Origin: Ianthella basta | Lineage: Eukaryota > Porifera > Demospongiae > Verongiida > Ianthellidae | Length of the DNA: 64,000 nt | Direction: 5' to 3' | Assembly (NCBI GenBank): GCA_964019415.1 | Contig: OZ025882.1 | Location: 1,405,927 to 1,469,926 of the forward strand | Part shown: positions 1 to 11,932 of the stretch, in pieces | Layout: every line of letters starts with the position of its first letter | Numbering within the stretch: position 1 is the first letter of the stretch | Notes under the pieces: generated by a model | What the model was told of the DNA's origin: nothing | Database searches by the model: none | Seen by the model: the letters and a program-made list of their open reading frames with translations, nothing else | Made by a program: the position numbers and the translations under genes

Positions 1-644
1 CGTCTCCAAACATCACCATTTCTTTATTATTGATGTAGCTACTGGTGTGAGCCATAGCTGCAGCTGTAATCTACATAATACATTTGAGTTTGTACAAGTG
101 ACACACAACAAGCATGTTTCCACAGTCATATATACAGTAGGTAAGGCATGCATGCATGAACCAACTACCATGCAACCAACCATGAGGTCACTCACTCCCC
201 ATGGGTGCAACCAGCTGCATTCGTGTCCCTGGACACATGTGAATATCGAATGGCTGTATATATATAGTAGGACCATATTCCCCTCGCCCCCCCCCCCCCC
301 CCCCCACACCATGCACACTATCTATAATGCACAGTCACAGTCATGTGAACAATTATACAGGTTTGTCATGCCATATATGACATACCACATGCAACATATA
401 CATACCAGAATACATCTCTCCATGCCAAATACAAAGTGTACACCATAATAGTTATTGCAATTTTACACAGCCAGCATATAATATTGAGAGTACACTCGTC
501 TGTATACGTACAGCATATGTGTGCATGGGTTGAGTCACACTACTAGTACTAAAGATACAAACTCAAAGAATATTGGCATGTTCATAGCTACTGACCCACA
601 CTCAAGCTTGTACCACACTTAGACTGTGTGCACCACGGCACACG

Positions 645-1349
645 TTAGTCTTGCCCGGGAAGACAGCCAAACTTGGCAAGGTGGGCTGCTCTGTGCACCT
701 CGTTGAAGTCCTGCAAGGAATGGAAAGTACGTATACTTCTCACTGTACTTGATACACTGTGTATTATGGATGGATGTTACCATGATATAGGTAGGTCGCA
801 CAGTCACATGTGCACAATGAATCTGTCCACACATGTACATACATACATACATACACATACACACACACAAACACACATGCACAAAACACATGATTATTAT
901 GTAATGTGCACACACACTCTCATTGATTTACTCAACCTCCTGCTGCACACCCTTCCCTTCCTCTTGTACTCCTTGCCATTCCTTTCTCCTGCACTCCTTG
1001 TCTCCCCTCCCCTCCCCTCCCCTCCCCTCCACTCCCCTCCACTCCCCTCCCTTCCCCTCCCCTCCCCTCCCTCCCCTCGCCTCCCTTCCTCTCCCTCCCC
1101 TCCCCTCTTCCCTCCCCTCCCCTCCCCTCCCTCCCCTCGCCTCCCTTCCTCTCCCTCCCCTCTCCTCTTCCCTCCCCTCCCCTCCCCTCCCCTTCCCCAT
1201 CCCGTTCCCCTCTCCCCTACCTCATTGTGTATGTAGTCGTCACAGGAATAGCACCACACAGAGAGGTCAGAGAAGGACAGGGCCAGAGGGTGGTGGGACT
1301 CCTCGTTGTGCTGTACCATGTGCTGGTTAACATAACGGCTGCAGTGGAT
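645..1349 (-). pseudogene. HDAC6-like exons 13-14, unit 1 copy (second half of ZnF-UBP and C-terminus)
   Basis: Exon 13 copy at 1221-1349 keeps its acceptor (ctggtcag) and donor (GAG|gtaggg) and encodes IHCSRYVNQHMVQH through WCYSCDDYIHNE. Exon 14 copy at 645-710 encodes DFNEVHRAAHLAKFG to a TAA stop. The matching exon 11 copy in this unit is only a stub and exon 12 is absent. It is therefore a 3'-end fragment and cannot make a whole zinc finger alone. No lesion is visible inside the exons themselves. Confidence 0.85.
1003..1195. repeat. Polypyrimidine (CCCCT)n tract, unit 1 copy of intron 13
   Basis: Nearly pure C/T on the plus strand. Matching tracts lie at about 12970-13133, 18287-18354, 26783-26882 and 34236-34352 with differing lengths, each beside the exon 13 donor. 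Confidence 0.9.
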
Positions 1350-2236
1350 CTGACCAGACAGGAGAGGGGGGAAGGGAGCCGTTACACCAGTACTACATAA
1401 CACATATGTACATTCTGCATGTACACATGCATGCATGACCATAGACACACACATACATACACTATGTGCACATACAAGAAAATGGTTCACAACTCCACAT
1501 TCATGTTAGTTGAACAATCACTACAGCATTCCACATGCACTGGTGGTGGTGGTCCTCTGTAATACATGACAGTGTGGTGTTTTTAAGTAACAAATGGCAC
1601 ACAATTTTAGTGATTAGAACATTAGGCACCTGTTGCAACTTGTACTGTATGGTATGTATACTGGGTGGCAGTACCATAGCCAGGTTTCTGCTATAATTAT
1701 AGTCTGTATAAATAATGTCGGAGGTGTGTGAACACTGAAAAGAGCATACAAGACTGCAGCACATTGATGTGCAGGCACCCCTGTGTGTTGCAGTCTCCTG
1801 GTAGCCAACAGTGGTGCAGATTTGTAGAGCCTTTATTCAATTTGCAGACATAGGTCTTGCACTGACCAACTTCGTTAGCAGAGGTACGTACCTCGCACCA
1901 GCACCCGATACAACAGCTAGGCCTACATTCTTGCTCCTGTCAAAGGGTATGCTACAACACGACTCGCTAACAAGGTTGCTGGCTGACCAACACTGCACAC
2001 ATGGACACCTCATTATGTATTCATGCACGCAGGCTGAACACCTCACACTGAATAGGTCTTTCATTATCCATCATAAAACTGATAACTACAGAGTTCACAC
2101 TCAACACCAGAGCTAATATAGTACTAGTACATTAAGGTAAAGTTTAGCAAATAGAGCCACACAATTAGTACAATTTCATCTATCACACACTCGTGTTTGC
2201 AGTTGTTTTCTCAGACTTCACGGCAACATTGGAAAC

Positions 2237-3160
2237 CTAACAAACATTGCACATTCTATGGTTCAGTAAAGTTTTCATTCTATAGCGGACAGGTTTGAGA
2301 AATGCGATGATGAGAATGGGAGCGGGGTACAGGGACACCAGTGCAATGATGTAGACGAGGTATATCCCAGCAGTGCTCCCAATGGAGAGGTATGCAAGAA
2401 TGCTAATTGTTGTGATGCCCACTAAGTTGATGGAATTCCCTGTGACCAGAAACAGAGCTAACTTTGCCACTGGCTTGCTGTAATCTGACTCTGCTGTGAT
2501 GGTGTGCTTCCTGATGTAGTGAAGGACTATGCATGGCACAACAAGGCACACAACTACAGGCACCAAGGACAGGATGGTGAGCCAAAAGATTGTGAAAAAC
2601 AACCGGGCCTCAAGAATAATGGTATCATCCGAAACTGGTAGGCAAACTGCACCAGCAACATAGCTCACAGCATACACCTGAGGCACTAGGTACTGGATGC
2701 ACAGGAGAATGGACAGACCCCAAACAACGCATAGGGACAGAACAATGTAGAGTGTTTTCACTCTCTGTCCATATCGTACAATAACCAGCACCATAATGGA
2801 GTATCCTGCCACGCTAAAGTTACTTGCCGCTGAGAAGATAATGCACAACCACAGAGCGAAACGGCAGAGCAGAAGGGGTGGAGGAGGGGTGTCTGACAAC
2901 ACCGTGACCACCACAATGAGGCTTGCAAAAATACAAATTGCACTTATCAGAAGTCCAGCCACCAATGTGCTCATCAAGTACATCCTGAGGCCTTTTGCAA
3001 GCTCATGTGTTTTGCAGACAGCGATGCAGGTGGGTACACTCAGAACAAAGGTTAGCCCTCCCAGTGACGCTATCAGAAAACCAAATGCTTCCAATGTGCC
3101 AGAATGTCCTTGGGGTCCTTCCATGTCAGTGCAGTTAGAGGCATTGGTGCAGTTTGCCAT
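2237..3160 (-). CDS. 7TM receptor, array copy 1 (unit 1); reference description of the family
   Basis: Intronless 307-aa seven-transmembrane receptor, predicted in the plasma membrane; ligand unknown. The ectodomain has three N-glycosylation sequons (NCT, NAS, NCT). TM segments lie at about 26-49, 58-88, 96-127, 137-158, 187-214, 230-258 and 265-288. Class A (rhodopsin-like) hints: C99 at the top of TM3 with C173 in ECL2, W147 in TM4, a proline in TM5 (P201), and YPAPILI in TM7 in the place of NPxxY. The DRY motif is VRY (128-130) and no CWxP motif is seen in TM6, so it is a divergent, probably lineage-specific class A receptor. The start is the ATG with strong Kozak context (GAGATGG); the frame 5' of it contains a stop. 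It sits in sense orientation inside a copy of HDAC6-like intron 12. Confidence 0.85.
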   Translation of the reverse strand: MANCTNASNCTDMEGPQGHSGTLEAFGFLIASLGGLTFVLSVPTCIAVCKTHELAKGLRMYLMSTLVAGLLISAICIFASLIVVVTVLSDTPPPPLLLCRFALWLCIIFSAASNFSVAGYSIMVLVIVRYGQRVKTLYIVLSLCVVWGLSILLCIQYLVPQVYAVSYVAGAVCLPVSDDTIILEARLFFTIFWLTILSLVPVVVCLVVPCIVLHYIRKHTITAESDYSKPVAKLALFLVTGNSINLVGITTISILAYLSIGSTAGIYLVYIIALVSLYPAPILIIAFLKPVRYRMKTLLNHRMCNVC

Positions 3161-3329
3161 CTCACATTCAGACACTGAGCTGGTGGAAAACGAGCTGACG
3201 CAAGTAACTGAAGAATGACTAAGAATTTATTCCTTCTTTACAGGTTGTATTTGCAGAAATAATGAACACTGGGGTAGGTACCTTCACAGGTAAAGGAGCT
3301 GAGAGCGATGTATTAACACTGCTGTAGCA

Positions 3330-3350
3330 ATACGTATATATACTCGTATA
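3330..3350 (-). promoter_or_regulatory. TATA-like stretch upstream of receptor copy 1
   Basis: tatacgagtatatatacg on the gene strand, about 175 bp before the ATG and conserved at the same place in copies 2, 3 and 6. Copies 5 and 7 have a shorter A/T stretch. Placement suits a core promoter inside the host intron. No expression data. Confidence 0.25.
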
Positions 3351-3519
3351 TTACATCACAGCTATTCTTTGCTTGTAGGAATAATATGAAAGACGAGTGG
3401 TACTTGTCTAGCACACCAACAATGTTATTTACGCTACCTGAAAACATACGTATTTCTGTGAATGTGAAACAAATTGAACAATTAAGTTTAACAGACTAAT
3501 ACTATTTTCATCATGTATT

Positions 3520-4345
3520 GTTACATGATGAAGCCATACATCAAAGGAAACGACTGTGTGTTTTTTTGGCAAATGCACTGGATAACGCACAGTTGCCTTA
3601 TTTGGAAGTGTATAACGCATTGTTTGTTTTATAACGCATTGCTTTGAAAGGGGCTCTTATTGACATATCCAATCATTTTCTAGCCTTATGTAAACGTTTT
3701 GTCTGCTGTTTTAGCAAAATCCCTTTGATATTCAGCACCTTGTGAACTTTCACATGAACTTTGGCTCCTCAATGATGAGTGCATGACACTTAGAAATGGT
3801 CATCCCCAGAAATTATTTATGCCTAGCACAGCACTGCAATGCATGTTTGATGGCAGAGACTTGGAATTGTGCATGCAATATCTTTAGAGTTTTCTGAATG
3901 TGATTTTAGTGTGAAGGAAGGTCCCTCCACTCTCCAAGCTCTACAGACCTTCCAATTCCATGCAGTCTGCACTCTGCATGGAAGCTCTGAGTTTGTACGC
4001 CGTTAGCAGGTCTTCAAATCATCTGCCATAGCGCCGACGCAAACACCGCCGTCGACTTACTCAGAAGGAGAGGTCGCTGACAGCCTTTACCCTCGCTACG
4101 CTTATTCCTTCACCTTTCTCCGTCAAGAGGAGCGTGTTCTCCGGTTTCTGTAGTAATTGCAGTCTAGTTCGTTCGGTAAAATGATTCGACGGTAAGGGAA
4201 TTCAAGCGCAAATCGTTTCTGTTCGAACTGTAACAAGCCAGTTATCGCACGGCCGCGAGAGCGTTCGCTAATTTATCACACGAGGGCGCGCAGCGCCCGA
4301 GTACGATAAATTAGCGAAACGTCCTCGTGGCCATGTGATAACTAG
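3520..4345. mobile_element. Fold-back insertion, unit 1
   Basis: Absent from unit 3, where tatgtattaaagacacagc is continuous. It opens with gttacatgatgaagcc and closes with ggccatgtgataac. The first ~90 bp recur inverted at 4628-4725. The last ~115 bp (4230-4345) form a palindrome around gagggcgcgcagcgcccgag. A CpG-rich stretch lies between (about 3990-4210). Confidence 0.65.
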
Positions 4346-4617
4346 GACTTAAAGACACAGCACAAACAATGAAACAGCCAGCAGTGAATTGTAATTCAGT
4401 CAGTACTATAATACTGTAGGTATACTATTATAATAGCGAGGGTATTGTATTATAAATGCTAGAGCTGCACCACCACACAACCACTACCACACAGTGCAAG
4501 TGGTAAGCATGCGTGCACGTTCATTCACGTCTGCATCAGTAATTCAGCTGATATGTGAAGGGTACCAAGGCAAGAGGCTGAGGACCAGTGTGGGCACAAG
4601 ATGGAGTGGATGCAGTG

Positions 4618-4783
4618 ACTTCCAGTATACACTTCCAAATACGGCAACTGTGCGTTATTCAGTGCATTTGCCAAAATAACGCACAGTTGTTTCCTTTGAT
4701 GTATGGCTTCATCATGTAACAACAAGCCAGTTATCACATGGCCGGGAGGGCATTCGCTAATTTATCACATGGGGGTGCGAAGC
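4618..4783. mobile_element. Second fold-back segment at the exon 11/12 deletion, unit 1
   Basis: Inverted copy of the left arm (acttccaaatacggcaactg to cttcatcatgtaacaa) followed by a direct copy of the palindromic end (cagttatcacatggcc). It joins intron 12 sequence directly to the exon 11 stub. Equivalent segments lie at about 10029-10194 and 30520-30685. Confidence 0.65.
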
Positions 4784-4819
4784 CATGGATTTGGAGATGG
4801 ATGTGAGATTGTAACCACC
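4784..4819 (-). pseudogene. HDAC6-like exon 11 stub, unit 1
   Basis: After a normal acceptor (cttttcatag) the first 12 codons of exon 11 (GGYNLTSISKSM) remain, then the sequence switches at ccatgg into fold-back element DNA. The rest of exon 11 and all of exon 12 are missing from this unit. Confidence 0.8.
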
Positions 4820-4845
4820 CTATGAAAAGAGTAACACATGGTACA

Positions 4846-5017
4846 GACAAGGGGCAAGATGGGACAAGGGGGACATGGCAAGATGTGGCAAGATGGGACA
4901 AGGGGGACATGGTAAGATGTGGCAAGGTGGGACAAGGGGGACACGGTAAGATATGGCAAGATGGGACAAGGGGGACATGGCAAGATATGGCAAGATGGGA
5001 CAAGGAGGATACAGCCA
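4846..5017. repeat. Minisatellite A, unit 1 (about 5 copies)
   Basis: Same 34-bp unit, with gatgtgg or gatatgg variants, ending gacaaggaggatacagcc as in all units. Confidence 0.88.
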
Positions 5018-5087
5018 AGCTCACAGACTATCAGTAAGGTACGTAACTATAAGGTAAAAGGGGCTGTGGACTACCCTGACTGTGCGT

Positions 5088-5696
5088 ACAGTGACCCCAC
5101 TACAAGCAGTTCTGCTGCCTCTATCCTACCCTTATGTACGTACAGTGACCCCACTACAAGCAGTTCTGCTGCCTCTATCATACCCTTATGTACAGTGACT
5201 CCACTACAAGCAGTTCTGCTGCCTCTATCCTACTCTTATGTACAGTGACTCCACTACAAGCAGTTCTGCTGCCTCTATCCTACCCTTATGTACAGTGACT
5301 CCACTACAAGCAGTTCGGCTGCCTCTATCCTACCCTTATGTACAGTGACCCCACTACAAGCAGTTCTGCTGCCTCTATCCTACCCTTATGTACAGTGACC
5401 CCACTACAAGCAGTTCTACTGCCTCTATCCTATACTCTTATGCACAGTGACTCCACTACAAGCAGTTCTGCTGACTCTATCCTACCCTTATGTACAGTGA
5501 CTCCACTACAAGCAGTTCTGCTGCCTCTATCCTACCCTTATGTACAGTGACCCCACTACAAGCAGTTCTGCTGCCTCTATCCTACCCTTATGTACAGTGA
5601 CTCCACTACAAGCAGTTCTGCTGCCTCTATCCTACCCTTATGTACAGTGACCCCACTACAAGCAGTTCTGCTGCCTCTATCCTACCCTTATGTACA
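5088..5696. repeat. Minisatellite B, 50-bp unit, 12 copies (unit 1/2 junction)
   Basis: Unit gtacagtgaccccactacaa then gcagttctgctgcctctatc then ctacccttat, 50 bp, with recurring variants (gactcc, ttcggc, tgactc). Confidence 0.92.
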
Positions 5697-6304
5697 GAGA
5701 GTGAAGTGGCATGTTCCATTTTTATTCTTTGGACAACATCAAAGAAACCAAAATGTTTTGTGAACGTCTCCAAACATCACCATTTCTCTATTATTGATGT
5801 AGCTAGTGGTGTGAGCCATAGCTGCAGCTGTAATCTAAATAATGCATTCAAGTTTGTACAAGTGACATGCAACAAGCATGTTTCCACAGTCATATATACA
5901 GTAGGTAAGGCATGCATGCATGAACCAACTACCATGCAACCAACCATGAGGTCACTAGTATAGTAGGACCATATTCCCCTCGCCCCCCCCACCCCCACCA
6001 TGCACACTATCTATAATGCACAGTCACAGTCATGTGAACAATTATACAGGTTTGTCATGCCATACATGACATACCACATGCAACATATACATATCAGAAT
6101 ACATCTCTCCATGCCAAATCCAAAAAAGTACACCATAATAGTTATTGCAATTTTACACAGCCAGCATATAGTATTGAGAGTACACTTGTCTGTATACGTA
6201 CAGCATATGAGTGCATTGGTTGAGTCACACTACTAGTACTAAAGATACAAACTCAAAGAATATTGGCATGTTCATAGCTACTGACCCACACTCAAGCTTG
6301 TGCC

Positions 6305-6760
6305 ACGGAACAGTAGGCGGAAAACTGCCGTTCTTCAACGTCATCATAAAATGGCGCCTTGCGCGTAGCAACGTCTCCCGAAAGACTCGGTAACCCCAAA
6401 GTCTGAACAATACGCTTTCGGAGCCTATACTTCGAAGGAATACAGCTCGGTTAATTTTCAGTAGTTTTGTGTTCGAATTATTTCAATAGCTAATTCTGTT
6501 CGTCAGTTACAGCTGGCGAAGAAGAATATGAAGACGAAAATGGATGTTTTCGAGTGTCATTTTCTCGCCGACAGACCACGTTCGCTTCCAGGTCAGTTTA
6601 GTGTATGAATATTTCGTATTTAGCCCTACGAAGCCTCGTTTTGGCAGTTTTCGACGCTTTTCGCGATTTCGTCCCTATACCAATGTATTGTGAATTCGAA
6701 ACACCCTTTACCATCCCTACATAGGGAGTACTATCGCACTCTCTGATAAAAAAATTCTAC
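6305..6760 (+). other. CpG-rich exon-like sequence replacing HDAC6 exons 13/14 in unit 2
   Basis: Unlike any other unit. Contains aaaatggcgcc, an ATG at 6528 opening MKTKMDVFECHFLADRPRSL and a donor-like ccag|gtcagt at 6591. It may be a captured first exon with its promoter, or part of a larger element. No downstream exon is visible, so no gene is called. Confidence 0.3.
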
Positions 6761-6762
6761 AA

Positions 6763-6978
6763 AAACAGCAAGGATGTAGGGATGGCACAAAAAGTACAGA
6801 AACAAGCAAAGGCTGTTACACAGTGGAGCATCAACCATCGTCCCTACATTCAAGGGTGTAGGACTATAAGGTGCGACATTCTTGCATGTAGGGACCATGG
6901 TTGATGCTCCACTGTGTAACAGCCTTTACTTGTTTCTGTACTTTTTGTGCCATCCCTACATCCTTGCTATTTTTGTAG
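6763..6978. mobile_element. Palindromic MITE, ~215 bp, unit 2
   Basis: Left arm aacagcaaggatgtagggat ... tggagcatcaaccatcgtcc pairs with the right arm ggaccatggttgatgctcca ... catccctacatccttgct. About 30 bp of loop. Confidence 0.8.
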
Positions 6979-7665
6979 AAACTTTTTATTATTTCTAGTC
7001 AATACAGTCATCACTACAGCATTCCACATGCACTGGTGGTGGTCCTCTGTAATACATGCCACCTGTTGCAACTTGTACTGTATGGTATGTATATTGGGTG
7101 GCAGTACCATAGCCAGGTTTTTGCTATAATTATAGTCTGTATAATTAATGTCTGAGGTGTGTGAACACTGAAAAGAGCATACAAGACTGCAGCACATTGA
7201 TGTGCAGGCACCCCTGTGTGTTGCAGTCTCCTGGTAGCCAACAGTGGTGCAGATTTGTAGAGCCTTTATTCAATTTGCAGACATAGGTCTTGCACTGACC
7301 AACTTCATTAGCAGAGGTACGTATCTTGCACCAGCACCCAATACAACAGGCCTACATTCTTACTCCTGTCAAAGGGTATGCTACAACACGACTCGCTAAC
7401 AAGGTTGCTGGCTGGCCAACATTGTACACACGGACACCTCATTACGTATTCATGCACGCAGGCTGAACACCTCACACTGAATAGGTCTTTCATTATCCAT
7501 CATAAAACTGATAACTACAGAGTTCACACTCAACACCAGAGCTAATATAGTACTAGTACATTAAGGTAAAGTTTAGCAAAATGAGCCACACAATTAGTAC
7601 AATTTCATCTATCACACACTCGTGTTTGCAGTTGTTTTCTCAGACTTCACGGCAACATTGGAAAC

Positions 7666-8589
7666 CTAACAAACATTGCACATTCTACAGTTCAGTAAAG
7701 TTTTCATTCTATAACGGACAGGTTTGAGAAATGCGATGATGAGAATGGGAGCGGGGTACAGGGACACCAGTGCAATGATGTAGATGAGGTATATCCCAGC
7801 AGTGCTCCCAATGGAGAGGTATGCAAGAATGCTAATTGTTGTGATGCCCACTAAGTTGATGGAATTCCCTGTGACCAGAAACAGAGCTAACTTTGCCACT
7901 GGCTTGCTGTAATCTGACTCTGCTGTGATGGTGTGCTTCCTGATGTAGTGAAGGACTATGCATGGCACAACAAGGCACACAACTACAGGCACCAAGGACA
8001 GGATGGTGAGCCAAAAGATTGTGAAAAACAACCGGGCCTCAAGAATAATGGTATCATCCGAAACTGGTAGGCAGACTGCACCAGCAACATAGCTCACAGC
8101 ATACACCTGAGGCACTAGGTACTGGATGCACAGGAGAATGGACAGACCCCAAACAACGCATAGGGACAGAACAATGTAGAGTGTTTTCACTCTCTGTCCA
8201 TATCGTACAATAACCAGCACCATAATGGAGTATCCTGCCACGCTAAAGTTACTTGCTGCTGAGAAGATAATGCACAACCACAGAGCGAAACGGCAGAGCA
8301 GAAGGGGTGGAGGAGGGGTGTCTGAGAACACTGTGACCACCACAATGAGGCTTGCAAGAATACAAATTGCACTTATCAGAAGTCCAGCCACCAATGTGCT
8401 CATCAAGTACATCCTGAGGCCTTTTGCAAGCTCATGTGTTGTGCAGACAGCGATGCAGGTGGGTACACTCAGAACAAAGGTTAGCCCTCCCAGTGACATT
8501 ATCAGAAAACCAAATGCCTCCAATGTGCCAGAATGTCCTTGGGGTCCTTCCATGTCAGTGCAGTTAGAGGCATTGGTGCAGTTTGCCAT
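7666..8589 (-). CDS. 7TM receptor, array copy 2 (unit 2)
   Basis: Intronless receptor of 307 aa from the ATG at 8589. It differs from copy 1 at only six residues by my reading (A31M, K50T, F78L, L88F, V269I, H301C), so the two are recent duplicates. Like copy 1 it ends at CNVC because the next codon, CAG in copies 3, 4, 6 and 7, is TAG, removing the distal tail. Unit 2 has lost the HDAC6 exon 13 and 14 copies that normally lie downstream. They are replaced by unrelated CpG-rich sequence and a palindromic MITE. Confidence 0.83.
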   Translation of the reverse strand: MANCTNASNCTDMEGPQGHSGTLEAFGFLIMSLGGLTFVLSVPTCIAVCTTHELAKGLRMYLMSTLVAGLLISAICILASLIVVVTVFSDTPPPPLLLCRFALWLCIIFSAASNFSVAGYSIMVLVIVRYGQRVKTLYIVLSLCVVWGLSILLCIQYLVPQVYAVSYVAGAVCLPVSDDTIILEARLFFTIFWLTILSLVPVVVCLVVPCIVLHYIRKHTITAESDYSKPVAKLALFLVTGNSINLVGITTISILAYLSIGSTAGIYLIYIIALVSLYPAPILIIAFLKPVRYRMKTLLNCRMCNVC

Positions 8590-8950
8590 CTCACATTCAG
8601 ACACTGAGCTGGTGGAAAACGAGCTGACGCAAGTAACTGAAGAATGACTAAGAATTTATTCCTTCTTTACAGGTTGTATTTGCAGAAATAATGAACACTG
8701 GGGTAGGTACCTTCACAGGTAAAGGAGCTGAGAGCGATGTATTGACACTGCTGTAGCAATACGTATATATACTCGTATATTACATCACAGCTATTCTTTG
8801 CTTGTAGGAATAATATGAAAGACGAGTGGTACTTGTCTAGCACACCAACAATGTTATTTACGCTACCTGAAAACATACGTATTTCTGTGAATGTGAAACA
8901 AATTGAACAATTAAGTTTAACAGACTAATACTATTTTCATCATGTATTGT

Positions 8951-9747
8951 TACATGATGAAGCCATACATCAAAGGAAACGACTGTGTGTTTTTTGGCAA
9001 ATGCACTGGATAACGCACAGTTGCCTTATTTGGAAGTGTATAACGCATTGTTTGTTTTATAACGCATTGCTTTGAAAGGGGCTCTTATTGACATATCCAA
9101 TCATTTTCTAGCCTTATGTAAACGTTTTGTCTGCTGTTTTAGCAAAATCCCTTTGATATTCAGCACCTTGTGAACTTTCACATGAACTTTGGCTCCTCAA
9201 TGATGAGTGCATGACACTTAGAAATGGTCATCCCCAGAAATTATTTATGCCTAGCACAGCACTGCAATGCATGTTTGATGGCAGAGACTTGGAATTGTGC
9301 ATGCAATATCTTTAGAGTTTTCTGAATGTGATTTTAGTGTGAAGGAAGGTCCCTCCACTCTCCAAGCTCTACAGACCTTCCAATTCCATGCAGTCTGCAC
9401 TCTGCATGGAAGCTCTGAGTTTGTACGCCGTTAGCAGGTCTTCAAATCATCTGCCATAGCGCCGACGCAAACACCGCCGTCGACTTACTCAGAAGGAGAG
9501 GTCGCTGACAGCCTTTACCCTCGCTACGCTTATTCCTTCACCTTTCTCCGTCAAGAGGAGCGTGTTCTCCGGTTCTAGTTCGTTCGGTAAAATGATTCGA
9601 CGGTAAGGGAATTCAAGCGCAAATCGTTTCTGTTCGAACTGTAATAAGCCAGTTTTCACATGGCCGCGAGAGCGTTCGCCAATTTATCACACGAGGGCGC
9701 GCAGCGCCCGAGTGCGATAAATTAGCGAAACGTCCTCGTGGCCATGT
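8951..9747. mobile_element. Fold-back insertion, unit 2
   Basis: Same insertion as in unit 1, lacking ~20 bp near 9575 (ctccggttctagttcg) that unit 1 has; unit 5 shares this shorter form. Confidence 0.65.
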
Positions 9748-10194
9748 GATAACTAGGACTTAAAGACACAGCACAAACAATGAAACAGCCAGCAGTGAAT
9801 TGTAATTCAGTCAGTACTATAATACTGTAGGTATACTATTATAATAGCGAGGGTATTGTATTATAAATGCTAGAGCTGCACCACCACACAACCACTACCA
9901 CACAGTGCAAGTGGTAAACATGCGTGCACGTTCATTCACGTCTGCATCAGTAATTCAGCTGATATGTGAAGGGTACCAAGGCAAGAGGCTGAGGACCAGT
10001 GTGGGCACAAGATGGAGTGGATGCAGTGACTTCCAGTATACACTTCCAAATACGGCAACTGTGCGTTATCCAGTGCATTTGCCAAAATAACGCACAGTTG
10101 TTTCCTTTGATGTATGGCTTCATCATGTAACAACAAGCCAGTTATCACATGGCCGGGAGGGCGTTTGCTAATTTATCACACGAGGGCGCGAAGC

Positions 10195-10230
10195 CATGGA
10201 TTTGGAGATGGATGTGAGATTGTAACCACC
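10195..10230 (-). pseudogene. HDAC6-like exon 11 stub, unit 2
   Basis: Same breakpoint at ccatgg as in units 1 and 5, so the deletion happened once and was then copied with the unit. Confidence 0.8.
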
Positions 10231-10256
10231 CTATGAAAAGAGTAACACATGGTACA

Positions 10257-10457
10257 GACAAGGGGCAAGATGGGACAAGGGGGACATGGCAAGATGTGGC
10301 AAGATGGGACAAGGAGGACATGGCAAGATGTGGCAAGATGGGACAAGGGGGACATGGCAAGATGTGGCAAGATGGGACAAGGGGGACATGGCAAGATGTG
10401 GCAAAATGGGACAAGGAGGACATGGCAAGATCTGGCAAGATGGGACAAGGAGGATAC
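10257..10457. repeat. Minisatellite A, unit 2 (about 6 copies)
   Basis: 34-bp repeats directly beside the exon 11 stub. Confidence 0.88.
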
Positions 10458-10530
10458 AGCCAAACTCACAGACTATCAGTAAGGTACGTAACTATAAGGT
10501 AAAAGGGGCTGTGGACTACCCTGACTGTGT

Positions 10531-11932
10531 GTACAGTGACCCCACTACAAGCAGTTCTGCTGCCTCTATCCTACCCTTATGTACAGTGACTCCACTACAA
10601 GCAGTTCTGCTGCCTCTATCCTACCCTTATGTACAGTGACCCCACTACAAGCAGTTCCGCTGCCTCTATCCTACCCTTATGTACACTGACCCCACTACAA
10701 GCAGTTCTGCTGCCTCTATCCTACCCTTATGTACGGTGACTCCACTACAAGCAGTTCGGCTGCCTCTATCCTACCCTTATGTACAGTGACCCCACTACAA
10801 GCAGTTCTGCTGCCTCTATCCTACCCTTATGTACAGTGACCCCACTACAAGCAGTTCTGCTGCCTCTATCCTACCCTTATGTACAGTGACCCCACTACAA
10901 GCAGTTCTGCTGCCTCTATCCTACTCTTATGTACAGTGACCCCACTACAAGCAGTTCTGCTGCCTCTATCCTACTCTTATGTACAGTGACTCCACTACAA
11001 GCAGTTCTGCTGCCTCTATCCTACCCTTATGTACAGTGACCCCACTACAAGCAGTTCTGCTGCCTCTATCCTACCCTTATGTACAGTGACCCCACTACAA
11101 GCAGTTCTGCTGACTCTATCCTACCCTTATGTACAGTGACTCCACTACAAGCAGCTCTGCTGCCTCTATCCTACCCTTATGTACAGTGACCCCACTACAA
11201 GCAGTTCTGCTGACTCTATCCTACCCTTATGTACAGTGGCTCCACTACAAGCAGTTCTGCTGCCTCTATCCTACCCTTATGTACAGTGACTCCACTACAA
11301 GCAGTTCTGCTGCCTCTATCCTACCCTTATGTACAGTGACTCCACTACAAGCAGTTCTGCTGCCTCTATCCTACCCTTATGTACAGTGACCCCACTACAA
11401 GCAGTTCTGCTGACTCTATCCTACCCTTATGTACAGTGACCCCACTACAAGCAGTTCGGCTGCCTCTATCCTACCCTTATGTACAGTGACTCCACTACAA
11501 GCAGTTCTGCTGACTCTATCCTACCCTTATGTACAGTGACTCCACTACAAGCAGTTCGGCTGCCTCTATCCTACTCTTATGTACAGTGACTCCACTACAA
11601 GCAGTTCGGCTGCCTCTATCCTACCCTTATGTACAGTGACTCCACTACAAGCAGTTCTGCTGCCTCTATCCTACCCTTATGTACAGTGACCCCACTACAA
11701 GCAGTTCTGCTGCCTCTATCCTACCCTTATGTACAGTGACTCCACTACAAGCAGTTCTGCTGCCTCTATCCTACCCTTATGTACAGTGACCCCACTACAA
11801 GCAGTTCTGCTGCCTCTATCCTACCCTTATGTACAGTGACCCCACTACAAGCAGTTCTGCTGCCTCTATCCTACCCTTATGTACAGTGACCCCACTACAA
11901 GCAGTTCTGCTGACTCTATCCTAACATTGTGT
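10531..11932. repeat. Minisatellite B, 28 copies (unit 2/3 junction)
   Basis: Exact 50-bp periodicity. The last copy ends ctaacattgt instead of ctacccttat. Confidence 0.92.

Larger units (their letters stand above)
1..5695 (-). repeat. Array unit 1, left end cut by the window
   Basis: Begins inside the spacer (cgtctccaaacatcacc, found about 65 bp after minisatellite B in other units). Contains exons 14, 13, receptor 1, the fold-back insertion, the exon 11 stub, minisatellite A (5 units) and minisatellite B (12 units). The array probably continues beyond position 1. Confidence 0.75.

Noticed and set aside
2796-3218. Plus-strand frames antisense to each receptor (about 130-180 codons)
   Set aside because: They recur only because the receptors are similar; the sense strand shows seven TM segments and conserved cysteines.
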